Shown: positions 27,306 to 36,178, counted from the stretch's first letter. The stretch is DNA of 64,000 bases from Roseomonas acroporae (GCF_023223525.1 NZ_JALPRX010000023.1:1-64000); one strand, 5' to 3'. Notes: generated by a model from the sequence alone, not told the origin. Numbers and translations are program-made.

Positions 27306-28649
27306 ATGGAACTCGAAACGCGCACCATCGCGCGCGTCACGAAGCGGCTGATCCCGTTCCTGATCGTCTGCTACTTCGTCGCCTATCTCGACCGCGTGAA
27401 CGTCGGCTTCGCCGCGCTGCAGATGAACGCCGACCTCGGCCTCTCGGCCGCCGCCTACGGCTTCGGCGCCGGCATCTTCTTCATCGCCTACTTCTTCTTC
27501 GAGGTGCCCTCGAACCTGCTGCTGGAACGCTTCGGCGCCCGCGTCTGGATCGCGCGCATCATGTTCACCTGGGGCCTGCTCTCGGGCGCCATGGCCTTCA
27601 TCCCCGCCATCGCGCGCGGCACCGGCCTCTCGAACGAGGCGGTGTTCTACACCATCCGCGTGCTGCTCGGCGCCGCCGAGGCCGGCTTCTTCCCCGGCAT
27701 CATCTTCTACCTCACGCTCTGGTTCCCCTCGGCCTACCGCGCCCGCATGGTCGGCTACTTCATGGCCGCCATCCCGCTCTCCACGGTGATCGGCGCGCCC
27801 GTCTCGGGCCTGCTGCTCGGCCTGCACGGCGCCTGGGGCTTCAACGGCTGGCAGTGGATGTTCGTGCTGGAGGCGATCCCGGCCCTGATCCTCTCCGTCT
27901 GCGTGCTGCTCTACCTGACCGACCAGCCCGCCCAGGCCGCCTGGCTCGACCCCGCCGCCCGAGACTGGCTCGCCACGCGCCTCGCGCAGGAGCGGCGCCA
28001 GCGCGAGGCGGCGCGCCACTTCGGCGTCGTCGAGGCGCTGCTCAACCCGCGCGTCCTCGCCATCGGCCTGATCTACTTCGGCGCCGTCTCGACGAATTAC
28101 GGGCTCAGCTTCTTCCTGCCCACCATCGTCAAGGATTTCGGCCTGACCAACGCGCAGACCGGCTTCGTCACCGCGCTGCCCTACCTCGTCGGCACCATCG
28201 GCATGGTCTGGTGGGGCCGCCAGTCGGACCGCACCGGCGAGCGCAAGCTGCACGTCGCCCTGCCGCTGCTGATCGCGGCCGCCGGCATCGCCGCCTCCAC
28301 CGCCTTCACGGACCCGGGCGCGAAGATGCTCGCCCTCTCCATCGCGGGCTTCGGCATCTTCGCCTGCCTGCCGGTGATCTGGACGCTGCCCACCGCCTTC
28401 CTCGCCGGCCCGGCCGCGGCGGGCGGCATCGCCGCGATCAACTCCATCGGCAACCTCGCGGGCTTCGCCGGCCCCTACGCGATGGGCTGGATCAAGGACC
28501 GCACCGGCAGCTTCGACCTCGGCCTGCTCTGCCTCGCCGCCGCCGGCCTCGTCGGCATGGCGATCGTGCTGCTGCTGCGCCACGACGCCCACCTGGAACG
28601 GGCGCCGGGCGAGGCGCGCCCGCGTCCCGTGCCGGTCTCGGCGCGCTGA
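27306..28649 (+). CDS. MFS transporter, anion:cation symporter (phthalate permease) family
   Basis: 447 residues with GGGGGAGG before the ATG at 27306. Twelve hydrophobic segments; the family signature YFVAYLDRVNVGFAAL lies in helix 1 and FFEVPSNLLLERFGARVWIARI at the helix 2-3 loop. Members import organic acids such as phthalate, tartrate or 4-hydroxyphenylacetate with protons. Substrate unknown here; the exported hydrolase upstream might release it. Confidence 0.92.
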   Translation: MELETRTIARVTKRLIPFLIVCYFVAYLDRVNVGFAALQMNADLGLSAAAYGFGAGIFFIAYFFFEVPSNLLLERFGARVWIARIMFTWGLLSGAMAFIPAIARGTGLSNEAVFYTIRVLLGAAEAGFFPGIIFYLTLWFPSAYRARMVGYFMAAIPLSTVIGAPVSGLLLGLHGAWGFNGWQWMFVLEAIPALILSVCVLLYLTDQPAQAAWLDPAARDWLATRLAQERRQREAARHFGVVEALLNPRVLAIGLIYFGAVSTNYGLSFFLPTIVKDFGLTNAQTGFVTALPYLVGTIGMVWWGRQSDRTGERKLHVALPLLIAAAGIAASTAFTDPGAKMLALSIAGFGIFACLPVIWTLPTAFLAGPAAAGGIAAINSIGNLAGFAGPYAMGWIKDRTGSFDLGLLCLAAAGLVGMAIVLLLRHDAHLERAPGEARPRPVPVSAR

Positions 28650-28665
28650 GGCCCCGGGGCGCCGA

Positions 28666-28692
28666 GCGGGGGAGGGCGTTGCCCTCCCCCGC
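28666..28692 (+). terminator. Hairpin terminator after MFS gene
   Basis: A perfect 12-bp stem (28666-28677 with 28681-28692) and 3-nt loop begin 16 nt after the stop. A smaller AAGGG/CCCTT hairpin follows. There is no T-run, as is common in very GC-rich genomes. Confidence 0.55.
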
Positions 28693-28790
28693 GCCCCCTC
28701 CCACCAAAGGGCGAAGCCCCTTCGGAAACCCCGCTCTGGAGAGACGGCCCGGTGGCATCGGCACCCGGGAACCAGACGGACGGAGGTCCG

Positions 28791-28855
28791 GGAGGGCCTC
28801 GCCCTCCTGGTGGATGGGGTCCCCAGGGGCCCTTGGGGAAGGCGACGCCTTCCCC
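28791..28855. repeat. Family 3 double-hairpin repeat, copy 2
   Basis: GGAGGGCCTCGCCCTCC and GGATGGGG are followed by a 9-bp hairpin (28835-28843 with 28847-28855). Layout matches copy 1 at 18151-18205, with a longer linker. It lies between convergent gene ends. Confidence 0.65.
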
Positions 28856-28871
28856 GGGGGGCGGATGGGGA

Positions 28872-29456
28872 CTACTCCGCCGCCACCCGTCCCGGCGCGT
28901 GCCCCGGCAGCCCCCCGGGTGCCATCGCCTCGAACACCCCGTCCCGCCGCACCAGCGCGTGGTACAGCGCCGCCGCGAAGTGCAGCAGGATCAGCGCGAA
29001 GAAGGCGAGGGCGAGGTAGTGGTGCGCGCCCCACAGCACCGAATGCAGCGTCGCGCTGCGCGGCATGATCGGCGGCAGCGCCCAGCCGCCGACCATCGTC
29101 GCCGGATAGCCCGCCGCCGAGAGCATCGCCCAGCCCAGCAGCGGCAGGGCGAGCATCAGCGCGTAGAAGGCGTAGTGCGAAAGGCGCGCCGCCAGCTTCA
29201 TCGCCTCCGGCATGCCGGCCGGCAGCGGCGGCGCGCCGTGGCGCCAGCGCAGCAGCAGCCGCACCAGCGCCAGCACCAGGATGGCGATGCCGAGCGGCCG
29301 GTGGATCGCCACCATTACCAGGTAGATCGGGCGGATGGTGGAGACCATGCCGACGCCGATGAACAGCATCGCCAGGATGCACAGCGCCATCGCCCAGTGC
29401 AGCGCGCGCTGCGCCGGCGTGAAGCGGGCCGCGCCCGCGATCGTCGTCCCGCTCAT
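28872..29456 (-). CDS. Cytochrome b561 family membrane protein
   Basis: 194 residues. Four transmembrane helices with haem histidines in FTPAQRALHWAMALCILAM, MVAIHRPLGIAILVLAL, ARLSHYAFYALMLALP and LWGAHHYLALAFFALILLHFAAAL. The family passes electrons from quinol to soluble or membrane partners. Its start overlaps the stop of the catalase-like gene by 4 nt (ATGA), so the haem protein upstream is its likely partner. Confidence 0.93.
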   Translation of the reverse strand: MSGTTIAGAARFTPAQRALHWAMALCILAMLFIGVGMVSTIRPIYLVMVAIHRPLGIAILVLALVRLLLRWRHGAPPLPAGMPEAMKLAARLSHYAFYALMLALPLLGWAMLSAAGYPATMVGGWALPPIMPRSATLHSVLWGAHHYLALAFFALILLHFAAALYHALVRRDGVFEAMAPGGLPGHAPGRVAAE

Positions 29457-30508
29457 CGCCCGCCTCCCGTCGCCCGCCGGTATTCCTCCACCTCCGCCGT
29501 GCGCCGGTCGTAGGACTTGGCGTAGGCCGAGGAGCGCGCCGCCGGGAACGGATCGTCCGAGGTGCCCATCCCGTCCGGCAGCACGGCGGGGTCGAAGTTG
29601 AGGTCGCGGCACGCGCCCTCGGGCTCGGGCTGCGCCGCGTCGATCACCAGCGTGCCGACCTCCACCGTGCGCCGCTCCGCCGGCCAGGGCTTCGTCGGAT
29701 CGGCGGTCGGGTCGCCGGGCTCGGCGACGGTCACCGCCAGGGTCCAGCGCACCGGCCCGGTGCGCAGCCGCTCCACGATGTCCTGGCGCAGGAAGTCCGG
29801 CCCGCGCTGGCCGAGCTGCTCGGCCGTCACCGGCACCGGCGCCGCCGCCGGGATCAGCGACCAGCGCACCACCCGCGCCGTGCCGCCGGCATCGGTGAAG
29901 GTGAAGCTGTTGAGGCCGTTGAAGCGCGTCTCCGCCCAGCTCGCCGTCTTCGGCGCGGTGCGGATCCAGTTGACGAAGGCGCCGAAGGAGGGGTGCGCGG
30001 CGGCGAATTCCTGCATCCGCTCCGGCCGGCCGCTGCCCGCCGCCTGCTGCAGCGCGTAGAAATCCTCGGGCGTCGCCACCGGGAAGACCGGCGGGTCGAT
30101 CATGGCGCTGCGCCATTCCTGCCCGTCCGGCGCCGCGATGCGCCACCCGAAGCCGCGCACCGGCACCGAGGCGTCGGGCGAGGCCGGGTTCGGCCCGGCG
30201 ATGTTGAGCCGCCCCAGCACCGGGAAGCTTCCCTGCGCCAGCATCGGCGCCCGCGACAGCGCCGCCCCGGCGCCGTTCGCCTCGAAGCGGCCGGTGACGC
30301 AGATGCCCTTGGCGTGGTTGCGCCGGAAGCCGAGCGCCGGGCCGCCCGGCGGCGCCAGCGAGTCCACCAGCCGGTCGGGCGTCAGCCGGCCGGGCGCGAG
30401 CCAGCCGGCGGTATAGGCGAAGGCGGCGCCGACGACGCCGACCAGGGCGGCGATCAGCACCAGGGAACCGAGGGCGGAACGCGGGGGCGAACGGCTCGGC
30501 TGCGGCAT
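29453..30508 (-). CDS. Membrane-anchored catalase-like haem peroxidase (SrpA type)
   Basis: 351 residues from the ATG at 30508; an ATG at 30517 is an alternative. An N-terminal helix (LGSLVLIAALVGVVGAAFAY) anchors or exports the protein. The catalase-fold distal site appears as NHAKGICVTGRFEANG, FNGLNSFTFTDAGG supplies the conserved substrate-channel segment, and ARSSAYAKSYDRR near the C terminus contains the expected haem tyrosine. It is smaller than true catalases, as in the peroxidase-only SrpA group. It is translationally coupled to cytochrome b561, suggesting a periplasmic peroxidase fed from the quinone pool. Confidence 0.85.
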   Translation of the reverse strand: MPQPSRSPPRSALGSLVLIAALVGVVGAAFAYTAGWLAPGRLTPDRLVDSLAPPGGPALGFRRNHAKGICVTGRFEANGAGAALSRAPMLAQGSFPVLGRLNIAGPNPASPDASVPVRGFGWRIAAPDGQEWRSAMIDPPVFPVATPEDFYALQQAAGSGRPERMQEFAAAHPSFGAFVNWIRTAPKTASWAETRFNGLNSFTFTDAGGTARVVRWSLIPAAAPVPVTAEQLGQRGPDFLRQDIVERLRTGPVRWTLAVTVAEPGDPTADPTKPWPAERRTVEVGTLVIDAAQPEPEGACRDLNFDPAVLPDGMGTSDDPFPAARSSAYAKSYDRRTAEVEEYRRATGGGR

Positions 30509-31004
30509 GCGGCACATCCTGATCTGTTGGCTGATCTGTTGGTCGTGCCCGCGGCGCCAGGGCCCCGGATTCCGGGGCCCTGGATTCGGGAAGGCCGGGC
30601 GGGCCCGACGGGCGGGATGCTGCATGCCCGCGCCCCCGGGTGGGAAGGCCGCCCCCGTTCCGCCGGGCCGCGCGGGCGGACAAAAGATTTCGATGGCGTC
30701 GCATGCCGGGGCGTCGCATGCCGGCGGCGCATCCCGGCCGCGATCCGCCTTTCCCGACGGGCCGCGCGTTGCTTCCATGATAATGCGCCGCGTGCCCGGG
30801 ATCGCCGCGCCGCCCGCCATGCGGCATCCGTCCGAAGCCGCCCCGCCCGGCCACGCCTGGCCTCCGTCCGGAACCGCCCCGACCCCCGCCCGCCACGAAA
30901 CCCGCCATCCGGCCGGCGCCGCGCTTGACGCAACCGCCACGCCTGCCTCCACATCGGGGCCGAACACCGGCAGGCCGCCCATGCGCGGCCGGGAGGAGCG
31001 CCGC
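30509..31004. other. Divergent spacer with palindromes
   Basis: About 490 nt between the catalase-like gene and the enoyl-CoA hydratase gene. It holds two copies of CTGATCTGTTGG (30519-30542), a 27-bp palindrome (30557-30583) and a direct repeat GGCGTCGCATGCCGG twice (about 30693-30724). No gene is supportable. Promoters for both neighbours must lie here, but none was picked out confidently. Confidence 0.5.
30557..30583. repeat. Perfect 27-bp palindrome
   Basis: Arms of 13 bp (CCAGGGCCCCGGA and its complement) flank a single central T. It lies about 50 nt upstream of the catalase-like start codon. Confidence 0.7.
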
Positions 31005-31853
31005 ATGACCGTCGCCGAGACCGCCACCGCGCCATCCCTGGCGCCATCCCTGGCGCCATCCCCGGCGTCGCCCCTGCTCCGGGAGGAGGCCGACGGCATC
31101 GTCACCCTCACCCTGAACCGCCCGGAGACGCGCAACAGCCTCTCGCGCGCCATGCTGGAGGCGCTGGACGGCACGCTCGCCCGCCTCGCCGCCGACCGCT
31201 CGGTCCGCGCCGTGGTGCTGGCCGCGCGGGGCACCGTCTTCTCCGCCGGCCACGACCTCAGGGAGATCACCGCCGCGCGCGACGCCCCCGATGCCGGCCG
31301 CGCCGTCTTCGCCGACCTGATGGAACGCTGCGCCGCGGTGATGCTGCGCGTGCAGTCCCTGCCGCAGCCCGTCATCGCCGCCGTCGAGGGCGTCGCCACC
31401 GCCGCCGGCTGCCAGCTCGTCGCCACCTGCGACCTCGCCGTGGCGGGGGAGGGGGCGCGCTTCTGCACCCCCGGCGTCGATATCGGCCTGTTCTGCTCCA
31501 CCCCCGCCGTCGCCCTCTCGCGCGCCGTGCCGCGCAAGGCGGCGATGGAGATGCTGCTGCTGGGCGAGATGATCCCGGCCGGGGAGGCGCACCGCATCGG
31601 CCTCGTCAACCGCGTCGTCCCCGCCGGCGGGGCGCTGGCGGCGGCGCAGGACCTCGCCCGCCGCATCGCCGCCCGCTCGGCGCTCACCATCCGTCTCGGC
31701 AAGCAGGGCTTCTACGCCCAGTCGGGCATGGAGGTGGCCGAGGCCTACGCCCACGCCGCCGGGGTGATGGTGGAGAACCTGCTCGCGCGCGACGCCGCCG
31801 AAGGCATCGGGGCCTTCCTCGGCAAGCGGCGCCCGGTCTGGGAGGACCGCTGA
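31005..31853 (+). CDS. Enoyl-CoA hydratase/isomerase family protein
   Basis: 282 residues from the ATG at 31005 with GGGAGGAG upstream. Crotonase signatures: TLNRPETRNSLSRAML, the first oxyanion-hole segment VFSAGHDLREI, the second in GVATAAGCQLVATCDLAVAG and GVDIGLFCSTPAVALSR. The C-terminal trimerisation helices are intact. The N terminus carries a short 12-nt tandem repeat encoding LAPS units. The next gene starts at its stop codon, giving a likely two-gene acyl-CoA pathway operon. Confidence 0.91.
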   Translation: MTVAETATAPSLAPSLAPSPASPLLREEADGIVTLTLNRPETRNSLSRAMLEALDGTLARLAADRSVRAVVLAARGTVFSAGHDLREITAARDAPDAGRAVFADLMERCAAVMLRVQSLPQPVIAAVEGVATAAGCQLVATCDLAVAGEGARFCTPGVDIGLFCSTPAVALSRAVPRKAAMEMLLLGEMIPAGEAHRIGLVNRVVPAGGALAAAQDLARRIAARSALTIRLGKQGFYAQSGMEVAEAYAHAAGVMVENLLARDAAEGIGAFLGKRRPVWEDR

Positions 31854-33559
31854 TGGACACGAATGCGACCCCTGGCGCGCCCTCTGAAGCGTCCCCCGGC
31901 ACGCCCCTTGGCACGCCCCCCGGCGCCGCCCCCGGCCTCTACGACACCGGCCTCGAACGCTGCCCGGCCAACCACCAGCCGCTGACGCCGCTGCTCTTCC
32001 TCGAACGCGCCGCGGAGGTGTTCCCGGACCACACCGCCATCGTCCACGGCGCGCTGCGCCGTCCCTACCGCGAGCTGCGCGAACGCTGCGTCCGCCTCGC
32101 CCACGCGCTGTCGCAGCGCGGCATCGGGCGCGGCCACACCGTCGCGGCGCTGCTGCCCAACACGCCCGCCATGCTGGAATGCCACTACGGCGTGCCGATG
32201 GCCGGCGCCGTGCTGAACGCGCTGAACACGCGCCTCGACGCCGGCACCATCGCCTACATCCTCGACCACGGCGAGGCGCGGCTCGTCATCGTGGACCGCG
32301 AATTCGTCCCCCTGCTGCGCGACGCGCTCGCCCTCGCCGAGCACCGCCCCGAGATCGTCGAGGTGGACGACCCCGAGGCCCCCGCCGCCGCCCGCGCCCA
32401 TACGCTGGTCGGCCTCGGCTACGAGGAATTCCTGGCGCAGGGCGACCCCGCCTTCGCCTGGCCCATGCCCGCCGACGAGTGGGACGCGATCACGCTCAAC
32501 TACACCTCCGGCACCACCGGCCGGCCGAAGGGCGTGGTGTACCACCACCGCGGCGCCTCGGTGCTCTCCACCGGCAACGTGCTCTCGGCGGGCATGGTGC
32601 AGCATCCGGTCTATCTCTGGACGCTGCCCATGTTCCACTGCAACGGCTGGTGCTTCCCCTGGACCGTCACGGCGATGGCCGGCACCCATGTCTGCCTGCG
32701 CCAGGTGCGCGCCGACGTGCTGTGGGAGGCGATCGGCGAGTTCGGCGTGACGCACATGTGCGGCGCGCCGATCGTGATGCAGACGCTGCTCTCGCTGCCG
32801 GCGGCGCAGCGCCCGGCGCTCGCCGGGCCGCTGCACTTCCTCACCGCCGGCGCGCCGCCGCCCGAGGCCGTGCTCGCCGCGATGCGCGAGGCCGGCATCC
32901 GCGTCACCCACATCTACGGGCTGACCGAGGTGTACGGCCCCGTCGTCGTCAACGCCTGGCACGCGGAATGGGACGCGCTGCCCTCCGCCGAGCAGGCCGC
33001 GCTGATGGCGCGCCAGGGCGTGCGCTACCTCGCCCTCGAGGGGCTGGAGGTGATGGACCCCGAGACCATGCGCCCGGTCCCGCGCGACGGGCAGACCATG
33101 GGCGAGGTGATGCTGCGCGGCAACGCGGTGATGAAGGGCTACCTGAAGGACCCGGAGGCGACCGCGGCCGCCTTCCGCGGCGGCTGGTTCCACACCGGCG
33201 ACCTCGCCGTGCGCTACCCGGACGGCTACATCCAGCTCAGGGACCGCGCCAAGGACATCATCATCTCCGGCGGCGAGAACATCTCCTCGATCGAGGTGGA
33301 GGACGCGCTCTACCGCCACCCCGCCGTCGCCATGGCCGCCGTGGTGGCGCGCCCCGACGAGAAGTGGGGCGAGACGCCCTGCGCCTTCGTCGAACTGAAG
33401 CCCGGCGCCGCCGCCACCGAGGCGGAGCTGATCGCGCATGTCCGCGGCCAGATCGCGCACTACAAGGCGCCGCGCAGCATCGTCTTCGCGCCGCTGCCGC
33501 GCACCTCGACCGGCAAGATCCAGAAGGCGGTGCTGCGGCAGGAGGCGAAGCGGCTCTAG
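31853..33559 (+). CDS. AMP-forming acyl-CoA ligase (fatty acid or methylmercaptopropionate type)
   Basis: 568 residues. The ATG overlaps the upstream stop (TGATG). After a low-complexity leader ([13 protein letters not shown]) the family begins at [15 protein letters not shown]. Motifs: [63 protein letters not shown] and [13 protein letters not shown]. The overall pattern resembles DmdB-like and medium/long-chain ligases. Acting with the hydratase, it would activate and degrade a fatty or related acid. Chain-length preference cannot be told. Confidence 0.92.
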   Translation: MDTNATPGAPSEASPGTPLGTPPGAAPGLYDTGLERCPANHQPLTPLLFLERAAEVFPDHTAIVHGALRRPYRELRERCVRLAHALSQRGIGRGHTVAALLPNTPAMLECHYGVPMAGAVLNALNTRLDAGTIAYILDHGEARLVIVDREFVPLLRDALALAEHRPEIVEVDDPEAPAAARAHTLVGLGYEEFLAQGDPAFAWPMPADEWDAITLNYTSGTTGRPKGVVYHHRGASVLSTGNVLSAGMVQHPVYLWTLPMFHCNGWCFPWTVTAMAGTHVCLRQVRADVLWEAIGEFGVTHMCGAPIVMQTLLSLPAAQRPALAGPLHFLTAGAPPPEAVLAAMREAGIRVTHIYGLTEVYGPVVVNAWHAEWDALPSAEQAALMARQGVRYLALEGLEVMDPETMRPVPRDGQTMGEVMLRGNAVMKGYLKDPEATAAAFRGGWFHTGDLAVRYPDGYIQLRDRAKDIIISGGENISSIEVEDALYRHPAVAMAAVVARPDEKWGETPCAFVELKPGAAATEAELIAHVRGQIAHYKAPRSIVFAPLPRTSTGKIQKAVLRQEAKRL

Positions 33560-33590
33560 AGCGGATCGCCGGAGGGCAGCTACGCCCGGA

Positions 33591-33660
33591 GGCGTGAATC
33601 CGCGCTGAGAACAACGAGCTACGGCGAACCGCAGTCCCAACCGGACTGCGGTTCGCCGTA
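33591..33660 (+). repeat. Family 2 repeat, copy 1
   Basis: The unit begins GCGTGAATCCGCGCTGAGAA and ends with a perfect 18-bp hairpin (33620-33637 with 33643-33660, loop CAACC). A second copy in the same orientation lies at 35510-35580 on the other side of the MFS gene. Family 1 copy B abuts its right end. Confidence 0.88.
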
Positions 33661-33763
33661 GAGCATTTTCAAGCTCGGTGTACTCACCCGGCAACTCGGA
33701 AAATGCGAGAAACCAGAAGGCTGGAGCCGTTCCGGGCCGATACGGACGGGCTGGAACGGCTCC
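33661..33763 (-). repeat. Family 1 repeat, copy B
   Basis: Reverse orientation relative to copy A. It has GAGCATTTTCAAGCTCGG, an inner GGTG-TACT-CACC hairpin and GGAAAATGC, and then a long hairpin from about 33723 to 33763 with several mismatches. It lies between the ligase stop and the convergent MFS gene. Confidence 0.85.
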
Positions 33764-33800
33764 GGGCCGGCCGGGCGCGGGCGATGCGCGATGCCCGCGC

Positions 33801-35462
33801 TCAGGGCCGCCGGCCCGCCCGCAGCTCGATCGCGAGCGCCAGGGCCAGCGCCACGGCCCCGGCCGCGAACAGCGGCGCGTGCCGCCCGGTCGCGGCGAAC
33901 AGCGCCGACATGGCGTAGGCGCCCGCCGCCTGCCCCACGGCCCAGGCCACGGTCGCGGTGGCCCAGGCGGCGCGGCGCGCCTCGGCGTCGGGCGCCAGCT
34001 CCTGCACCCGGCCGAGGGCCAGCGAGGAGACGGACGGCGTGCAGGCCCCCGTCACCACGCAGGAGAGCGCCAGCAGCGCCGCCGCCACGCCCCCCATCTC
34101 GTCCCCCGGGCCGAGCGGCAGCGCCGGCAGCGCGATGCAGGCGCACTGCACGGCGTAGCAGAGGCGCAGCGCGGCGCGGAAGCCGATGCGGTCCGCCAGC
34201 CGCCCGCCCAGCAGCGGCCCGGCCAGCGCGCCGAGGCCGAACAGCACCCAGTGCCAGGCGCCTGCCGCCAGCCCGGCGCCGCGGCCGCGGGCGATGAAGT
34301 CCACCAGGAACACCATGTGCGGCACCAGCCCGACCGCGTTCAGCGCGTAGGCCGCGACCAGCCCGCGCAGCGCCCGGCGGGCCGTGCCGTCCCGGCCCGT
34401 CCCCCCGGCCTCGGCCGCCGGGACGGCCGCGCGGGTCGAGGGCGCTGGCGCGACGGCGGAGGGCAGGGGGGCCGCCGTCTCGGGCCAGCGGTTCCAGGCC
34501 AGCGCGGTGAGCGCGAGGCAGAGCGCCCCGAGCCCGAGCCACGCGCCGCCCGGCCCGCCCCGCAGCAGCAGCGGCACCAGCGTGCCCGACAGCGCGATGC
34601 CGAGCCCGACGCCCGTGAAGATCAGCCCGGCGGCGAGGCCGCGCCGGGCCGGCGGCATGCGGGCCAGCGCGGCATTGGCGCCGACCACCATCAGCACCCC
34701 GCCCGCGATGCCCGCCGCGACGCGCCAGCCGCCGGTCCAGAGCAGCGGCCCCCAGGTCCCTTCGCCCCATCCCCCCGACGATCCCCCCGGCCCGTGCCCC
34801 GGCCCACGCCAGGCGCTGGCGAGGCAGGACAGGGCGGCGAGCAGCATGGCGCCGCGCAGCAGCGGCCGCAGCGGCAGCCGCGCCGCCGCCCGCCCCGCCA
34901 GCAGCGCCCCGGCGAGGTAGCCGAGCAGGTTGCTGGCGCCGAGGAAGGCGGCCTGCGGCGCGGTGAACCAGCCGGCCTGGATCAGCGCCGGCAGCAGGGG
35001 CGTGTAGCTGAAGCGGGCGAGGCCGATCCCGGCCAGCAGCCCGCACAGCCCGGCCAGCGCGGGGGCGAGCGAGGCGGGCGGGGCGGCGCCGGACGCGGCG
35101 TCGCCCGCGGGATCGCCACCGGGGCGCGCCCCCGCGGCACCGACGGTCGGGGGCCGGGCGGCGCCCGGCAGGTCCCCAGGCGAGGTACCAGGGGGGACGC
35201 TGTGGGAAGCGCCAGGGGAAGCGCCAGGGGAGGCGCCTGCGGGAGGGGCGTCATCCGGGGAGCGGGCTGCCGGGGGCGCGTCGGAAGGGGTTCCCGGCCG
35301 GGCGTGCGTCGTCGTCGTTGCCTCCCTGGGTTCCGGCGCCGCCGAACCGGGCCGCCTGCCGGCGCCGCCGGGCCGGCCCCTTTCCGACTGCGCCGGATCG
35401 GGGCCGAGGCTAGGATGGGACAGGCATCGTGGCCAGGGCGGGCCAGCGCCAGGGTGGACCAC
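33801..35462 (-). CDS. YbfB/YjiJ-family MFS transporter, start uncertain
   Basis: The conserved protein runs from about 35080 to the stop at 33801: LAGIGLARFSYTPLLPALI, the family signature, then about twelve hydrophobic helices, including GARMxx-type loops and GLVPHMVFLVDFIARG. No ATG exists in frame before the first helix; the listed end is a GTG at 35462 without a ribosome site. The residues in between are Gly/Ala/Pro/Ser-rich (for instance GASPGASPGAS), so a start inside that stretch is equally possible. The gene is flanked by direct copies of repeat family 2. Substrate unknown. Confidence 0.72.
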   Translation of the reverse strand: MVHPGAGPPWPRCLSHPSLGPDPAQSERGRPGGAGRRPGSAAPEPREATTTTHARPGTPSDAPPAARSPDDAPPAGASPGASPGASHSVPPGTSPGDLPGAARPPTVGAAGARPGGDPAGDAASGAAPPASLAPALAGLCGLLAGIGLARFSYTPLLPALIQAGWFTAPQAAFLGASNLLGYLAGALLAGRAAARLPLRPLLRGAMLLAALSCLASAWRGPGHGPGGSSGGWGEGTWGPLLWTGGWRVAAGIAGGVLMVVGANAALARMPPARRGLAAGLIFTGVGLGIALSGTLVPLLLRGGPGGAWLGLGALCLALTALAWNRWPETAAPLPSAVAPAPSTRAAVPAAEAGGTGRDGTARRALRGLVAAYALNAVGLVPHMVFLVDFIARGRGAGLAAGAWHWVLFGLGALAGPLLGGRLADRIGFRAALRLCYAVQCACIALPALPLGPGDEMGGVAAALLALSCVVTGACTPSVSSLALGRVQELAPDAEARRAAWATATVAWAVGQAAGAYAMSALFAATGRHAPLFAAGAVALALALAIELRAGRRP

Positions 35463-35509
35463 CGAAGGGCGGTCGGCGCCCGGTGGTGTCGGGCCCTGCC
35501 GCGACGGCG

Positions 35510-35580
35510 GCGTGAATCCGCGCCGAGAACAACGAGCTACAGCGAACCGCAGTCCCAACCGAACTGCGGTTCGCTGTAGA
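35510..35580 (+). repeat. Family 2 repeat, copy 2
   Basis: Same orientation as copy 1 and nearly identical over about 70 nt. The hairpin arms are 35537-35553 and 35563-35579 (17 bp). The G-to-A change at the second hairpin position is compensated in the opposite arm, so pairing is preserved. Confidence 0.88.
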
Positions 35581-35644
35581 CGAGCCCCGGCGGGGCGATC
35601 GCCCTGCCAGGGCTCGCGGGCACAGGCGCAGGCAGGAGATCCGC

Positions 35645-36178
35645 ATGGCAGGCAGCACCGTCATCCGCCTCTACGGCAGCCAGGACGCCGCCGCGCGGAC
35701 GGTGGCGGCGCTGGAGGCGGCGGGTTTCCCGCGCGAGGACATCGCCCTGGTCGGAGGCGACGCGGAATCGGCGGCGGCACCCATCCTCGATGCGCCCGAG
35801 GACCCGCTGACCGACCACGGCGACACCGCCGGCGGGGCCGGCACCGGCGCCTCGATCGGTTCCGTGCTGGGTGGCGGCACCGGCCTGCTGGCCGGGCTCG
35901 GGCTGCTGGCGGTGCCGGGGCTCGGGCCGGTGGTCGCGGCCGGCTGGCTGGTCTCGGCGCTCGCCGGCGCGGCGGCCGGGGCGGCGGCGGGCGGGCTGCT
36001 CGGCGCGCTCACCGAGGCCGGCGTGGAGGAGGAGAGCGCGCGCGACCATGCCGAGGGAGTCCGGCGCGGCGGCACGCTGGTGACGCTGCGCGCCCCGGAC
36101 CCGGCCGCCATCGCCATGGCCGAGCGGATCATGGCGCGGCACGGCCCGATCGAGCCGCCGCCGCGCGACGGCGCCTGA
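35645..36178 (+). CDS. Glycine-zipper general stress protein (YflT-like)
   Basis: 177 residues with CAGGAG before the ATG. The N-terminal domain (TVIRLYGSQDAAARTVAALE, then GFPREDIALVGG) matches the small stress-protein domain that reads like a ferredoxin fold. The middle has two Gly/Ala-rich membrane-inserting segments (GGGTGLLAGLGLLAVPGLGP and LAGAAAGAAAGGLLGAL). The C-terminal part (GVRRGGTLVTLRAPDP) resembles a second half of the domain. Function unknown; members are often stress-induced. Confidence 0.78.
   Translation: MAGSTVIRLYGSQDAAARTVAALEAAGFPREDIALVGGDAESAAAPILDAPEDPLTDHGDTAGGAGTGASIGSVLGGGTGLLAGLGLLAVPGLGPVVAAGWLVSALAGAAAGAAAGGLLGALTEAGVEEESARDHAEGVRRGGTLVTLRAPDPAAIAMAERIMARHGPIEPPPRDGA

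Noticed and set aside
33591-35580. Composite transposon or insertion sequence around the MFS gene
   Set aside because: No transposase or inverted terminal repeats with target duplications; the flanks are short direct repeats.
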